Part shown: one piece after another, positions 42,924 through 58,298 of the stretch
How the letters are laid out: each line of letters begins with the position of its first letter
Position numbering within the stretch: the first letter of the stretch is position 1
Source of the DNA: Pseudomonadales bacterium
GTDB taxonomy: Bacteria > Pseudomonadota > Gammaproteobacteria > Pseudomonadales > Azotimanducaceae
Length of the DNA: 64,000 bases
Reading direction: 5' to 3'
NCBI GenBank assembly: GCA_019634925.1
Contig: JAHCAL010000003.1
Coordinates: 496,001 to 560,000, forward strand
Position numbers and translations under genes: made by a program
Notes under the pieces: generated by a model
Databases searched by the model: none
Told to the model about the DNA's origin: nothing
Seen by the model: only the letters and a program-made list of their open reading frames with translations

Positions 42924-44711
42924 ATGGCTGGAATCAGCAAGACTCAAATCAGAAAGATGACGTTCGACGGCGTGATCGTCGGCGGTGGCGGATCGGGCAT
43001 GCGCGCGGCGCTGCAGCTCGCCCAGTCCGGTCTCAAGACGGCGGTGATCACCAAGGTCTTTCCGACCCGCTCGCACACCGTGTCCGCCCAGGGCGGCATC
43101 ACCTGCGCGATCGCGAGCGACGACCCCAACGACGACTGGCGCTGGCACATGTACGACACCGTCAAGGGGTCGGACTACATCGGTGACCAGGACGCCATCG
43201 AATACATGTGCAGCGTCGGCCCGCAGGCGGTGTTCGAGCTCGAGCACATGGGCCTGCCGTTCTCGCGTACCGAGAGCGGGCGTATCTACCAGCGTCCGTT
43301 CGGCGGCCAGTCGAAGGACTACGGCAAGGGCGGCCAGGCGGCCCGCACCTGCGCGGCGGCCGACCGCACCGGCCACGCGCTGCTGCATACCCTTTACCAG
43401 GCCAACCTGCGCGCGAAGACCGTGTTCCTGAACGAATGGTTCGCGGTCGACCTGGTCAGGAACCAGGACGGTGCGGTGGTCGGGGTGATCGCGATCGAGA
43501 TCGAGACCGGCGAGACGGTCTACGTCGAATCCAAGGCGACGGTACTCGCCACCGGTGGTGCGGGGCGGATCTATGCGAGCACGACCAACGCACACATGTG
43601 CACGGGCGACGGCGCCGGCATGGCCCTGCGCGCGGGGTTCCCGCTGCAGGACATGGAAATGTGGCAGTTCCACCCCACCGGCATCTGGGGTGCCGGCACG
43701 CTGGTGACGGAAGGCTGCCGTGGCGAAGGCGGCTACCTGATCAACAAGAACGGCGAGCGGTTCATGGAGCGCTACGCGCCGACCGCCAAGGACCTGGCCG
43801 GTCGCGACGTCGTGGCACGCTCGATGATCCTCGAGATCATCGAGGGTCGTGGCGCAGGTCCGGACGGCGACCACGTGCTGCTGAAGCTCGACCACCTCGG
43901 CGAGGACGTGCTGAACAGCCGGCTGCCGGGCATCCTGGAACTCTCGCGGACCTTCGCCCACGTGGATCCGATCAAGGAGCCGATCCCGGTGGTGCCGACC
44001 TGCCACTACATGATGGGCGGCACCCCGACCGGCGTTAACGGCCAGGCGCTCCGCCAGGATGCGGACGGCCGGGACGTCGCGGTCGACGGTCTGTACGCGG
44101 CGGGCGAAGCAGCGTGTGTATCGGTGCACGGCGCGAACCGACTCGGCGGCAACAGCCTGCTCGACCTGGTGGTGTTCGGGCGCGCGGCAGGCCTGCACAT
44201 CGAAGAGGTCATGCGGCAGGGTGTGAGTTACCGGCAGGCGTCGGAATCCGATCTCGAGCGTGCGCTGACCCGCCTCAATCGCTGGAACACCTCGACCGCC
44301 GGTGAATCCGTGGCGGCTCTCAAGAAGGAACTGCAGACCGTGATGCAGAACAGCTTCGGCGTGTTCCGGACCGAGTCGCACATGCAGGAGGGCATCAGGA
44401 AACTCGCCGAGCTGCGCGAGCGCATCGGTCGTGCACATCTCGTGGACAAGAGTGCCGTGTTCAATACCGCGCGGCTGGAGGCGCTCGAGCTCGACAACCT
44501 GCTCGAGGTGGCGGAGGCCACCGCCATTGCCGCCGAGGAACGCAAGGAGAGTCGGGGCGCGCACGCGCGCGAAGACTATACCGATCGCGACGACGTCAAC
44601 TGGCTCTGTCACTCGCTGTACGACCCGGTCACCCGCAAGGTCGGCAAGCGTGCGGTGAACTTCGCGCCGCGGACGGTGCCGGTGTTCGAGCCGACCGAGC
44701 GGAAGTACTGA
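42924..44711 (+). CDS. sdhA: Succinate dehydrogenase flavoprotein subunit
   Basis: A 595-residue FAD subunit that oxidises succinate to fumarate. The FAD motif is [19 protein letters not shown], and covalent FAD attaches to the His in [12 protein letters not shown]. The active-site segment [16 protein letters not shown] and [19 protein letters not shown] are intact. The C-terminal [17 protein letters not shown] is typical. It is two bases after sdhD and 30 before sdhB. Confidence 0.97.
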   Translation: MAGISKTQIRKMTFDGVIVGGGGSGMRAALQLAQSGLKTAVITKVFPTRSHTVSAQGGITCAIASDDPNDDWRWHMYDTVKGSDYIGDQDAIEYMCSVGPQAVFELEHMGLPFSRTESGRIYQRPFGGQSKDYGKGGQAARTCAAADRTGHALLHTLYQANLRAKTVFLNEWFAVDLVRNQDGAVVGVIAIEIETGETVYVESKATVLATGGAGRIYASTTNAHMCTGDGAGMALRAGFPLQDMEMWQFHPTGIWGAGTLVTEGCRGEGGYLINKNGERFMERYAPTAKDLAGRDVVARSMILEIIEGRGAGPDGDHVLLKLDHLGEDVLNSRLPGILELSRTFAHVDPIKEPIPVVPTCHYMMGGTPTGVNGQALRQDADGRDVAVDGLYAAGEAACVSVHGANRLGGNSLLDLVVFGRAAGLHIEEVMRQGVSYRQASESDLERALTRLNRWNTSTAGESVAALKKELQTVMQNSFGVFRTESHMQEGIRKLAELRERIGRAHLVDKSAVFNTARLEALELDNLLEVAEATAIAAEERKESRGAHAREDYTDRDDVNWLCHSLYDPVTRKVGKRAVNFAPRTVPVFEPTERKY

Positions 44712-44741
44712 GCAAGAATTCACATCCAGGCAGAGGAAGTC

Positions 44742-45446
44742 ATGCAGGTTAGCGTCTACCGATACAACCCCGAGGTGGATGAAGTTCCGCAGATGCGCGA
44801 TATGAGCGTGGACCTGCCGCCGGGCAAGGACCTCATGGTGCTCGACGTGCTCGAACTCCTGAAGGCGCAGGACCCCACGCTCTCGTACCGGCGTTCGTGC
44901 CGCGAAGGCGTCTGCGGTTCCGACGGGATCAACATGAACGGCAGGAATGGCCTCGCCTGCATCACGCCCGTGTCCGAAGTGGCGAAGCGCGGCAAGCTGA
45001 TCCTGCGACCGCTGCCGGGCCTGCCGGTGGTCCGCGACCTGATCGTGGACATGAGCCAGTTCTACGCGCAGTACGAGAAGATCAAGCCGTACCTGATCAA
45101 CGACCGGCCCGCGCCCGCCCAGGAGCGCCTGCAGTCCCCGGAGGAGCGCGCCGAGCTCGACGGCCTGTACGAGTGCATCCTGTGCGCCTGCTGCTCCACC
45201 GCGTGCCCTTCGTTCTGGTGGAATCCGGACAAGTTCATCGGCCCGGCGGGCCTGCTGCAGGCCTACCGGTTCCTGGCCGACAGCCGTGATACGGCCACGG
45301 CCGAGCGCCTCGCGGAGCTGGACGACCCGTTCAGCGTGTTTCGCTGCCGCGGCATCATGAACTGCGTCAACGTATGCCCGAAGGGACTCAACCCCACCCG
45401 CGCGATCGGCAAGATCCGGACGATGCTGCTGCAGGCCGGTACCTGA
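44742..45446 (+). CDS. sdhB: Succinate dehydrogenase iron-sulfur subunit
   Basis: A 234-residue subunit with three clusters that carry electrons from FAD to quinone. The 2Fe-2S ligands lie in SCREGVCGSDGINMNG and CITP; the 4Fe-4S and 3Fe-4S ligands are CILCACCSTACPSFWWN and CRGIMNCVNVCPKGLNP. The order is the usual one. The ribosome site AGAGGAAG precedes ATG 44742. The gene closes the sdh part of the operon before an inverted repeat. Confidence 0.97.
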   Translation: MQVSVYRYNPEVDEVPQMRDMSVDLPPGKDLMVLDVLELLKAQDPTLSYRRSCREGVCGSDGINMNGRNGLACITPVSEVAKRGKLILRPLPGLPVVRDLIVDMSQFYAQYEKIKPYLINDRPAPAQERLQSPEERAELDGLYECILCACCSTACPSFWWNPDKFIGPAGLLQAYRFLADSRDTATAERLAELDDPFSVFRCRGIMNCVNVCPKGLNPTRAIGKIRTMLLQAGT

Positions 45447-45463
45447 ACCGGCGTCCTGTGCGC

Positions 45464-45492
45464 GTCCGGGCTTGATATATACTTGCCCGGAC
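45464..45492. promoter_or_regulatory. Inverted repeat with enclosed TATACT, between sdhB and sucA
   Basis: GTCCGGGC (45464-45471) and GCCCGGAC (45485-45492) are perfect inverted copies around a 13-base AT-rich loop TTGATATATACTT. TATACT at 45478-45483 is a good -10. No clear -35 lies at the right distance. In RNA it would be an 8-bp hairpin without a T-run, so an operator or an mRNA processing hairpin is as likely as a terminator. Confidence 0.55.
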
Positions 45493-45545
45493 ACCGGGGC
45501 CACGTGCCCCGGTTCGGCTGGCAACGACGCAGGCGACTATCACCG

Positions 45546-48386
45546 ATGGCTGATTCGTTCATGGAGCGGATGCGACGCAGTTCGCATCTCGACGGCAACA
45601 ACCTTGCCTATGTGGAAGCGCTCTACGAGACCTTCCTGACCGACCCCAACGACGTTCCGCCCGAATGGCGGGACTACTTCGAGAAGCTCCCGCGCGTCGA
45701 AGGTGCCATCAAGGCCGACGTGCCGCACAGCACCGTGGTGCAATATTTCGAACGGCTCGGCCGCAATCGCCTGAAGGCGCGCCCGGCGCGCGAGAGCACG
45801 CGCGTCGAGAGCGCGCACGAACGCACCCAGATGCGCGTGCAGGACCTGATCGCCGCCTACCGGCACCGCGGCCACAAGAAGGCCCGGATCGATCCGCTCG
45901 GCATGATGGAACGGCCGGCCATGCCGATCCTTGACCTCGCCTACCACGGCCTGTCGCCGGCCGATCTCGAAGAGACGTTTCACACCGGCACGTTCCACTA
46001 CGGCGAAGGTACCGCCAAGCTGCGCGAGCTGGTCGATGCGCTGGAACGGACCTACTGCGGCAGCATCGGCGCCGAGTACATGCACATCGTCGATGCCAGC
46101 GAACAGCTGTGGGTACAGCAGCGCCTCGAGACCGTGCGCGCGCGCCCGCGCTTCACCGCGGAACAGAAGCAGACCGTGCTCGAGCGCCTGACCGCGGCGG
46201 AAGGCCTCGAGAAATACCTGCATGGGCGTTATCCCGGCACCAAGCGGTTCGGTCTCGAAGGCGGCGAGAGCCTGATTCCCATGCTGCACGAGGCGCTGCA
46301 ACGGCTGGGATCCCACGGTGTGCTGGAATCGGTGATCGGGATGGCGCATCGCGGCCGGCTCAACGTGCTGGTCAACATCCTCGGCAAGAACCCGCACCAG
46401 CTGTTCGACGAGTTCGACGGCAAGCTGCCGGAAAACGCCGACGAAGGCAGCGGCGACGTCAAGTATCACCAGGGCTTCTCGACCAACATCATGACCTCGG
46501 GCGGCGAGATGCACCTCGCGCTTGCGTTCAATCCATCGCACCTCGAGATCGTCTGCCCGGTGGTCGAAGGCTCGGTGCGCGCGCGTCAGGATCGTCGGCG
46601 CGACTACGTGGGCGACCGGGTGGTGCCAATCCTCATCCACGGCGATGCAGCCTTCGCCGGCCAGGGCGTGGTCATGGAAACCTTCCAGATGTCGCAGACC
46701 CGCGGGTTCAAGACCGGCGGAACGATCCACGTCATCATCAACAACCAGATCGGCTTCACCACGCACCGGCAGGACGATGCGCGTTCGACCGAGTACTGCA
46801 CCGAGGTCGCGAAGATGGTGCAGGCGCCCATCTTCCATGTGAACGGCGACGATCCCGAGGCGGTCCTGTTCGTCACCCAGCTCGCGGTCGACTACCGGAT
46901 GGAGTTCCGCAAGGACGTCGTCATCGACCTGGTCTGTTACCGGCGCCGCGGCCACAACGAGGCCGAAGAGCCGATGAAGACCCAGCCACTCATGTACAAG
47001 AAGATCCGCGAACACGCGACGACCCGGTCGCTGTACGTGGACCAGCTTGCAGGTGAGGGGCTCGTGACGCAGGCCTCGGCCGAGGCGCTGGCGGAGCGCT
47101 ACCGCGATACCCTCGAGGCGGGCGGCCAGGTCGCGCTCGCCATCGTGGAGCAGCCGGATACGCGCCTGTACGTCGACTGGTCGCCGTACCTCGACAAGCA
47201 CTGGACGGAGCCCGCCGACACCACGGTGCCGCTCACCATGATCCAGGAGCTGGGGCAACGGCTCCAGGCGCTGCCGGAAGGCTTCGTGCTGCAGCGCCAG
47301 GTCGAGAAGATCCTCGAGGACCGCCACCGCATGAGCGCCGGCGCCATGCCGATCAACTGGGGCTATGCCGAGGTGATGGCCTACGCGACGCTGATCCAGC
47401 AGGGCTACGGTGTGCGCCTGACCGGACAGGACGTCGGCGTGGGCACGTTCTCGCACCGGCACGCTTCCCTGTACAACCAGAAGGACGGCAAGCGCTGGAT
47501 CCCGCTCAACCACCTGCGCGACGACGTCAATTTCGACATCTACGACAGCCTGCTCTCGGAGGAGGCCGTGCTCGCATTCGAATACGGCTATGCGACCACG
47601 GCGCCCAACGTGCTGACCATCTGGGAGGCGCAGTTCGGCGACTTCGTGAACGGCGCGCAGGTGGTGATCGACCAGTTCATCTCGAGCGGCGAGACCAAGT
47701 GGAAGCGCCTGTGCGGGCTTGCGCTGCTGCTGCCGCACGGTTACGAAGGCGCGGGCCCGGAACATTCCTCGGCGCGGCTCGAGCGCTTCCTGCAGCTCTG
47801 CGCGCAGCACAACATGCAGGTGTGTGTGCCGACCACGCCGGCGCAGGTCTTTCACATGCTGCGTCGGCAGATCATCCGCCCGGCACGCAAACCGCTCATC
47901 GCACTGACACCGAAGAGCCTCCTGCGCCACAAGTTCGCCGTCTCGACCCTCGAGGACCTCTGCGACGGACGGTTCCACACCGTGCTCGGTGAACAGGATG
48001 CGCTCGACCCGAAAGGCGTCGAACGACTGGTGCTGTGCAGCGGCAAGGTCTACTACGACCTGCTCGAGATGCGCCGCGAGCGTGGCCTCGACCACGTCGC
48101 CATCGTGCGCCTCGAGCAGCTGTACCCGTTCCCGGAGGCCGAGCTCGCCGAGGTCATCGCGCCCTATACCGCGCTGAAGGACGTGATCTGGTGCCAGGAG
48201 GAACCGATGAACCAGGGCGCCTGGTACTCGAGCCAGCACCACATGCGGCGCGTGATCCTGCAGCATTCCGACAGCCTGTATCTCGGTTACGCAGGCCGCG
48301 AACCTTTCGCCGCGCCGGCCGGCGGGCATCCCGGGATGCACACGCTCCGCCAGCAGCGGCTGGTCGAGGAAGCGCTCTCCGGCTGA
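45546..48386 (+). CDS. sucA: 2-oxoglutarate dehydrogenase E1 component
   Basis: A 946-residue thiamine diphosphate enzyme that decarboxylates 2-oxoglutarate and passes succinyl to SucB lipoyl. FMERMRRSSHLDGNNLAYVE and YETFLTDPNDVPPEWRDYFE are the N-terminal E2-binding part. The ThDP motif is GDAAFAGQGVVMETFQMSQT to GGTIHVIINNQIGFTTHRQD. Length is normal. Start ATG 45546 is chosen because upstream codons are unrelated to the family. sucB follows 61 bases later. Confidence 0.97.
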   Translation: MADSFMERMRRSSHLDGNNLAYVEALYETFLTDPNDVPPEWRDYFEKLPRVEGAIKADVPHSTVVQYFERLGRNRLKARPARESTRVESAHERTQMRVQDLIAAYRHRGHKKARIDPLGMMERPAMPILDLAYHGLSPADLEETFHTGTFHYGEGTAKLRELVDALERTYCGSIGAEYMHIVDASEQLWVQQRLETVRARPRFTAEQKQTVLERLTAAEGLEKYLHGRYPGTKRFGLEGGESLIPMLHEALQRLGSHGVLESVIGMAHRGRLNVLVNILGKNPHQLFDEFDGKLPENADEGSGDVKYHQGFSTNIMTSGGEMHLALAFNPSHLEIVCPVVEGSVRARQDRRRDYVGDRVVPILIHGDAAFAGQGVVMETFQMSQTRGFKTGGTIHVIINNQIGFTTHRQDDARSTEYCTEVAKMVQAPIFHVNGDDPEAVLFVTQLAVDYRMEFRKDVVIDLVCYRRRGHNEAEEPMKTQPLMYKKIREHATTRSLYVDQLAGEGLVTQASAEALAERYRDTLEAGGQVALAIVEQPDTRLYVDWSPYLDKHWTEPADTTVPLTMIQELGQRLQALPEGFVLQRQVEKILEDRHRMSAGAMPINWGYAEVMAYATLIQQGYGVRLTGQDVGVGTFSHRHASLYNQKDGKRWIPLNHLRDDVNFDIYDSLLSEEAVLAFEYGYATTAPNVLTIWEAQFGDFVNGAQVVIDQFISSGETKWKRLCGLALLLPHGYEGAGPEHSSARLERFLQLCAQHNMQVCVPTTPAQVFHMLRRQIIRPARKPLIALTPKSLLRHKFAVSTLEDLCDGRFHTVLGEQDALDPKGVERLVLCSGKVYYDLLEMRRERGLDHVAIVRLEQLYPFPEAELAEVIAPYTALKDVIWCQEEPMNQGAWYSSQHHMRRVILQHSDSLYLGYAGREPFAAPAGGHPGMHTLRQQRLVEEALSG

Positions 48387-48447
48387 GGCCCGGTACGGGG
48401 CCGGCGTTCAATCGTGCAGTAACGGGCAGTAACAGAAAGGACCTGAC

Positions 48448-51161
<2,714 letters not shown>

Positions 51162-51195
51162 TATCAAGTGATGCAGAGCAACTGACAGGAAAACC

Positions 51196-52365
51196 ATGAA
51201 CCTACACGAGTATCAGGCCAAGGGGCTGTTCAAGGACTACGGGCTGCCGGTATCGGAAGGCTATGCCGTCGATACCGCGGACGAGGCCGTGGCAGCCGCA
51301 CAGAAGATCGGCGGCAATCGCTGGGTGGTCAAAGTCCAGGTGCATGCCGGCGGCCGCGGCAAGGCGGGCGGCGTCAAGCTCGCCGACACGCTGGACGAGG
51401 TGCGTGCCTTCGCCGATCGGTGGATCGGCAAGAACCTGGTGACCTTCCAGACCGACGAGAAAGGCCAGCCGGTCAGCAAGATCTACGTCGAGAGCTGCAC
51501 GGACATCGACCGCGAGCTCTATCTCGGCGCGGTGCTCGATCGTGCGTCACGGCGCGTGGTGTTCATGGCGTCCACCGAAGGCGGTGTCGAGATCGAGAAG
51601 GTCGCCGAAGAGACGCCCGAGAAGATCCTGAAGGCCGCGATCAACCCCTACACCGGTGCGCAGCCTTACCAGGGCCGCGAGATGGCCTTCAAGCTCGGAC
51701 TCTCGGGCAACCAGGTCCGTCAGTTCACCGACCTGTTCATGGGGCTCGCGAAGCTCTTCCACGACCTCGACTGTTCGCTGCTCGAAGTGAACCCGCTGGT
51801 GGTCACTACCGCCGGCAACATCCACTGCCTCGACGCCAAGCTGAATGTCGACGGCAACGCGCTGTACCGGCAGAAGAAGATCTCGGCGATGCACGACCCG
51901 AGCCAGGAAGACGCGCGCGAGGCCCAGGCGGCCGCCTTCAATCTCAACTACGTGGCGCTCGACGGCAACATTGGCTGCATGGTCAACGGCGCCGGACTCG
52001 CCATGGGCACGATGGACCTGGTGAAGCTCGCCGGCGGCGCGCCCGCCAACTTCCTCGACGTCGGCGGCGGCGCCACGCGGCAGACCGTCGGCGAAGCGTT
52101 CAAGATCATTCTCTCCGACGAGAACGTGCAGGCGGTGCTGATCAACATCTTCGGCGGCATCGTCAGCTGCGAGACGATCGCCGACGGCATCATCGGCGCG
52201 GTCGAGGAGGTCGGCGTCAAGGTGCCGGTGGTGGTGCGTTTCGAAGGTAACAATGCGGCCAAGGGGCGCCAGCGCCTGGCCGAGAGCGGATTGAACATCA
52301 TCGCGGCAACGAGCCTGAAGAACGCGGCCGAAAGCGCCGTGGCGGCCGCCGGGGGTAAAGCATGA
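51196..52365 (+). CDS. sucC: Succinyl-CoA ligase beta subunit
   Basis: A 389-residue ATP-grasp subunit. [20 protein letters not shown], then [18 protein letters not shown] (nucleotide-binding loop) and [17 protein letters not shown] to [20 protein letters not shown] are family motifs. With SucD it makes ATP or GTP from succinyl-CoA. ACAGGAAA lies before ATG 51196. Its TGA overlaps the sucD ATG. Confidence 0.97.
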   Translation: MNLHEYQAKGLFKDYGLPVSEGYAVDTADEAVAAAQKIGGNRWVVKVQVHAGGRGKAGGVKLADTLDEVRAFADRWIGKNLVTFQTDEKGQPVSKIYVESCTDIDRELYLGAVLDRASRRVVFMASTEGGVEIEKVAEETPEKILKAAINPYTGAQPYQGREMAFKLGLSGNQVRQFTDLFMGLAKLFHDLDCSLLEVNPLVVTTAGNIHCLDAKLNVDGNALYRQKKISAMHDPSQEDAREAQAAAFNLNYVALDGNIGCMVNGAGLAMGTMDLVKLAGGAPANFLDVGGGATRQTVGEAFKIILSDENVQAVLINIFGGIVSCETIADGIIGAVEEVGVKVPVVVRFEGNNAAKGRQRLAESGLNIIAATSLKNAAESAVAAAGGKA

Positions 52366-53237
52366 GCATTCTGGTCGACAAGAACACCAAGGTCATCTGC
52401 CAGGGCTTCACCGGCTCGCAGGGCACGCTGCACAGCGACCAGGCGCTCAAGTACGGCACGAAACTGGTCGGCGGCGTGACGCCGGGCAAGGGCGGCACGC
52501 AGCATCTGGGCCTGCCGGTATTCGATACCGTGCGCGACGCGGTGGACGCGACCGGCGCGACCGCGTCGGTGATCTACGTGCCGGCCGCGTTCTGCAAGGA
52601 TTCGATCCTCGAAGCGGTGGACGCCGGCATCGAACTGGTCGTGTGCATCACCGAAGGCATCCCGGCGCTCGACATGCTGGCGGTGAAGGCCTACCTCGAC
52701 ACCACCCGGGTACGCCTGATCGGCCCGAACTGCCCGGGCGTGATCACGCCCGGCGCGTGCAAGATCGGCATCATGCCGGGCGAGATCCACCTGCCCGGCA
52801 AGGTGGGCATCGTGTCGCGCTCGGGCACGCTCACCTACGAGGCGGTCAAGCAGACCACCGATCGCGGGTTCGGCCAGAGCACGTGTGTCGGCATCGGCGG
52901 CGACCCGATTCCGGGCAGCCACTTCATCGACATCCTCGGCCTGTTCCAGAAGGACCCGGCCACCGAGGCGATCGTGATGGTCGGTGAGATCGGTGGTTCG
53001 GCGGAGGAAGAAGCCGCCGAATTCATCCGCGCCAACGTGACCAAGCCGGTGGTGTCCTATATCGCCGGGGTCACCGCACCCGCCGGCAAACGCATGGGCC
53101 ACGCCGGGGCGATCATCGCGGGCGGCAAGGGTACCGCCGCCGAGAAGTTCGCCGCGCTCGAGCGTGCCGGTGTGCGCACCGTACGCAGCCTCGCCCAGAT
53201 CGGCGATGCACTGGCCGAGGTGACCGGCTGGGCTTGA
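52362..53237 (+). CDS. sucD: Succinyl-CoA ligase alpha subunit
   Basis: A 291-residue CoA-binding subunit. [20 protein letters not shown] binds Co[12 protein letters not shown] is typical, and the phosphorylated His lies in [22 protein letters not shown] 52362 overlaps sucC by four bases. It ends the TCA supra-operon. Confidence 0.97.
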   Translation: MSILVDKNTKVICQGFTGSQGTLHSDQALKYGTKLVGGVTPGKGGTQHLGLPVFDTVRDAVDATGATASVIYVPAAFCKDSILEAVDAGIELVVCITEGIPALDMLAVKAYLDTTRVRLIGPNCPGVITPGACKIGIMPGEIHLPGKVGIVSRSGTLTYEAVKQTTDRGFGQSTCVGIGGDPIPGSHFIDILGLFQKDPATEAIVMVGEIGGSAEEEAAEFIRANVTKPVVSYIAGVTAPAGKRMGHAGAIIAGGKGTAAEKFAALERAGVRTVRSLAQIGDALAEVTGWA

Positions 53238-53401
53238 TTTTCCCGGTCCCGATCCCATCTATCCGTCAATCGTGGCGGCCCGCCGCTCGGCGGGTCGTCC
53301 ACGCGGGTAACGCGCGCCTGCGGCGCGGGCACCGCCTGCGGGTAGCGCGACTCTGACCCGCCTAACTCTGACCCGCCCAACAGCGACAGCCAGGGGATCA
53401 C
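53238..53401. other. Intergenic region between sucD and htpG with short repeats
   Basis: The 164 bases hold GC-rich inverted pieces (GGCGGCCCGCCGCTCGGCGG near 53273) and two copies of ACTCTGACCCGCC, at 53350-53362 and 53365-53377. The latter resemble the ACTCCGACCCC repeat of 20641 and selD. A weak promoter (TTGATT 53234, then ATCTAT after 17 bases) could serve htpG. No heat-shock promoter was recognised. Confidence 0.45.
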
Positions 53402-55321
<1,920 letters not shown>

Positions 55322-55332
55322 CATACCCCGGC

Positions 55333-56370
55333 ATGGAAGTTGCCATTCTCGGTGGCGGGAACTTCGGTACCGCCATCGCCAACATCGTCGCGCGCAACGG
55401 GTTCGTCACGCATCTGTGGATGCGTGACGCGCGGCAGGTGGCCGACTGCCTCGAATTCGGCGAGAACCGCCGTTACCTGCCGGGCCACCCGCTGGATCCG
55501 CTGGTCCGGCCTACCACCGACCTGGCCGACGCGCTCGCGCGCAGCGGCGTGGTATTCGTGTCGGTGCCGAGCGGTTCGTTCCGCGAGATCTCCGCGCGGA
55601 CCGCGGAACTCGCGTCGCCCGACACCGTGGTGATCAGCGCGACCAAGGGCATCGAAAGTGACGGCTTCCGGCTCATGAGCCAGGTGCTCGAGGATTACTT
55701 TCCGCGCGAGCGCATCGGCGCCCTGTCCGGGCCCAACCTCGCCGAGGAGATCGCCGACGGACACTACACGGGGACCGTGGTCGCGAGCTGGGCCGGCGCC
55801 GTGACCGAGTCCGTGCAGCAGGTGCTGCGCAGCCCGACGTTCCGGGTCTACGCGAGCGCCGACGTCTACGGGGTGGAACTCGCCGGCGCGCTCAAGAACA
55901 TCTACGCCATCGTCTGCGGCATGGCGGCCGGCCTCGCAGTCGGGCAGAACACCGTGGGCATGCTGATCACCCGCAGCCTCGCCGAGATGAGCCGGCTCGC
56001 GGTTTCGCTCGGCGCCAACCCGTTCACCTTCCTCGGACTCGCCGGGGTCGGTGACCTGCTGGTCACCTGCACCTCGCCACTCAGCCGCAACTACCAGCTC
56101 GGCTACCGGCTCGCGCAGGGGCTGTCGCTCGAGGCCGCCATCGAGGATCTCGGCAAACTGGCGGAAGGCGTCAACACCCTGCGCGCCGTGCACCGGCGCA
56201 GCAGTGAACTCGGCGTCTACATGCCGCTCGCGAGTGGCCTGCACCGGTTCATGTTCGAAGGGGCGGAACTCGGCCAGGTGATCGTCGAGCTCATGACCGG
56301 CGGCCAGGCCGTGGACGTCGAGTTCGCCCACGGACCTGCGGCCGTCGCAGCGCCGGTCGAGGCGAACTGA
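55333..56370 (+). CDS. gpsA: Glycerol-3-phosphate dehydrogenase [NAD(P)+]
   Basis: A 345-residue enzyme that makes sn-glycerol 3-phosphate for phospholipid synthesis. The NAD(P) motif is VAILGGGNFGTAIANIVARN, then SGPNLAEEIADG, the catalytic Lys in ELAGALKNIYAIVCGMAAGL and FLGLAGVGDLLVTCTSPLSR. Its stop is followed immediately by the next gene, suggesting an operon. Confidence 0.95.
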   Translation: MEVAILGGGNFGTAIANIVARNGFVTHLWMRDARQVADCLEFGENRRYLPGHPLDPLVRPTTDLADALARSGVVFVSVPSGSFREISARTAELASPDTVVISATKGIESDGFRLMSQVLEDYFPRERIGALSGPNLAEEIADGHYTGTVVASWAGAVTESVQQVLRSPTFRVYASADVYGVELAGALKNIYAIVCGMAAGLAVGQNTVGMLITRSLAEMSRLAVSLGANPFTFLGLAGVGDLLVTCTSPLSRNYQLGYRLAQGLSLEAAIEDLGKLAEGVNTLRAVHRRSSELGVYMPLASGLHRFMFEGAELGQVIVELMTGGQAVDVEFAHGPAAVAAPVEAN

Positions 56371-56371
56371 C

Positions 56372-57301
56372 GTGCGCCGCATCGCGCTCGTCTGGCTCGT
56401 CCTGCTGCTCGGTGCGGCCGGTCACGGCGTCGCGGAGGTCGACCAGGCGGGCAGCCGCGACCCGCTCGGCATCGAGCGGTTCCCGCGTGCCTGGATCGTC
56501 GACTACCAGCGCGAGGAGTCGGTACAGACCCGTGAGTTCGTGATGGGCCGCGTCGAGCGGCTGCGCCGCGACATCCGCGTGCAGGAGGTGCTGCGCGTCG
56601 ACGCCGCGCGCGAGTCGGCCACCTACCGTATCCCCGACGGCGTGGCGGTCACCGAGGTCGCCGCGCATTACCGCCAGGTGCTCGAAGGCGGCGTGCTGTT
56701 CCGCTGCGGCGGACGTGACTGCGGGCGCAGCAACGAGTGGGCGAACCAGGTCTTCGGCAAGGCGATCCTGTACGGACCGGACGGCAACCAGCATTACATC
56801 GCCTGGGAGTGGCAGGGCCGCCTCATCTCGGTCTACGTCATCGAGCGCGGCAATCGGCGCGTCTATGCCCATCTGCAGGTGCTCGAACCCGCCGACGCGG
56901 CAGCCCTCGGCGCGCACGCGCTGCTGGCCCGGCGGTTGCTGGGCCAGGGCTGGGCCGTGATCGACGGGGTCGTGCCCGATGTCGGCGGCGCGCTGCCGGA
57001 GCCGGCGCGCGCGGCGCTCGTCGCGGCGGCACGGGAACTGGCGGCGGTCGATGCGCATACCGTGTATCTCGTGTGCCACGTTCACGGCCCCGGCGCGCCG
57101 GAAGCGCTGCTCGCCGCAGCCGGACGTTGTGCACAAGCCGCGGTCGAGGCGCTGTCCGCGGCCGGATTGCCGGCCGGCATGACGCTCGTGCCGTTCGCGG
57201 CGGGGCCCCTGCTGCCGCGTGGGACAGTGGCCACCTCGCGCATCGAGCTGGTGGTGCCCGACCGCCTGTCCGGGCAGCAACCGACCGCCGCGACGCCGTG
57301 A
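56372..57301 (+). CDS. DUF4892-like exported protein
   Basis: A 309-residue exported protein starting at GTG 56372 with a signal peptide (MRRIALVWLVLLLGAAGHGVA). The opening of the mature protein, DPLGIERFPRAWIVDYQRE, is the DUF4892 pattern. A Cys pair (FRCGGRDCGRSNEWANQVF) may be disulfide-bonded. DUF4892 proteins are gammaproteobacterial envelope proteins without a known activity; some end in an OmpA-like domain, which is only partly suggested here (GLPAGMTLVPFAAGPLLP). The stop overlaps prmB as GTGA. Confidence 0.7.
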   Translation: MRRIALVWLVLLLGAAGHGVAEVDQAGSRDPLGIERFPRAWIVDYQREESVQTREFVMGRVERLRRDIRVQEVLRVDAARESATYRIPDGVAVTEVAAHYRQVLEGGVLFRCGGRDCGRSNEWANQVFGKAILYGPDGNQHYIAWEWQGRLISVYVIERGNRRVYAHLQVLEPADAAALGAHALLARRLLGQGWAVIDGVVPDVGGALPEPARAALVAAARELAAVDAHTVYLVCHVHGPGAPEALLAAAGRCAQAAVEALSAAGLPAGMTLVPFAAGPLLPRGTVATSRIELVVPDRLSGQQPTAATP

Positions 57302-58176
57302 GCGCGGCGCGTGTGCAGGCGGTCATCGAATCCCTGGCCGGACGGTTCGCGTCCGCGCCGCTGGTGTTCGGCCACGGCACCGACAACGCCTGGGACGAGG
57401 CCGTGGCCCTGGTGCTCGGCGTCACCGGGTTGCCCGATGACGAGTCGAGCCTCCCGGCTATGCTCGATGCCGAGACGCTGACGCAGATCGACCGTCTCGC
57501 GGCGCGCCGCATCGGCGAGCGCGTGCCGCTCGCCTACCTGCTCGGGCGCTGCCATTACGCCGGGCTCGAGTTCCTGATCGAACCCGGCATCGTGATCCCG
57601 CGCTCGCCGATCGGCCAGCTGCTCGAAGAGGGCCTCGCGCCATGGCTCGGCGCGGCCCCCGCGCGGGTGCTGGACGTCTGCACCGGCTCGGGCTGCATCG
57701 GCATCCTGGCGGCGCTGGTTTTCCCCGCGGCTCGGGTCACGCTGGTCGACGTCGACCCGCGTGCGGTCGACCTGGCCCGACGCAACGTCGCCCTGCACGG
57801 GCTCGCGGATCGGGTCGAGGTCGTCGAATCCGACCTGTTCGACGCGCTCCCGAGGCCCGACCAGCCAGGCGGGCAGTTCGACCTGATTCTCAGCAATCCG
57901 CCGTATGTGGATGAAACGGATATGGCATCGCTGCCGGCCGAGTACCGGCACGAGCCTGCGCGCGGCCTCGCGGGCGGTACCGGCGGCATCGCGCTGGTCG
58001 CGCGCATGCTGGCTGCCCTCCCGGCACGGCTGGCACCGGGTGGGCTCTTCGTCTGCGAGGTCGGGGCCAGTGCGCCGGCGCTCCTGCGCGCGTTTCCGCG
58101 ACTGCCGTTCGTCTGGCCGGACCTGCCGGAAGGCGGCGAAGGCGTGTTCCTGCTGTACGCCGACCCGCCGGCCTGA
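57298..58176 (+). CDS. prmB: 50S ribosomal protein L3 glutamine methyltransferase
   Basis: A 292-residue SAM-dependent methyltransferase. The SAM motif is [20 protein letters not shown] and the glutamine-methylating motif is [21 protein letters not shown]. PrmB methylates Gln of ribosomal protein L3; PrmC, for release factors, has the same motif, but prmB next to aroC is the usual arrangement. GTG 57298 overlaps the preceding gene. Confidence 0.9.
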   Translation: MSAARVQAVIESLAGRFASAPLVFGHGTDNAWDEAVALVLGVTGLPDDESSLPAMLDAETLTQIDRLAARRIGERVPLAYLLGRCHYAGLEFLIEPGIVIPRSPIGQLLEEGLAPWLGAAPARVLDVCTGSGCIGILAALVFPAARVTLVDVDPRAVDLARRNVALHGLADRVEVVESDLFDALPRPDQPGGQFDLILSNPPYVDETDMASLPAEYRHEPARGLAGGTGGIALVARMLAALPARLAPGGLFVCEVGASAPALLRAFPRLPFVWPDLPEGGEGVFLLYADPPA

Positions 58177-58298
58177 CCCGCGCCGGGTCGCCGGGCCTGC
58201 GACATCCCGGCCCTGCGGTGCCCCAGCCTTGCGGTGCATGCCTGCTGTTCCCATACTGCGCGCTCGTTTTTTCCAGGTGCAGGTACGGGTACAGGCAA

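Noticed and set aside
42882..48341. Very long open frames on the minus strand opposite sdhA and sucA (880 and 933 codons)
   Set aside because: They are antisense to unmistakable TCA genes. High GC in third positions removes stops from the opposite strand, and the translations are low-complexity, rich in Arg, His, Val and Gln, without family motifs.
57298..58176. prmC (release-factor methyltransferase) instead of prmB
   Set aside because: Both share NPPY. Position just before aroC and the N-terminal sequence [17 protein letters not shown] fit PrmB better, although PrmC is not formally excluded.
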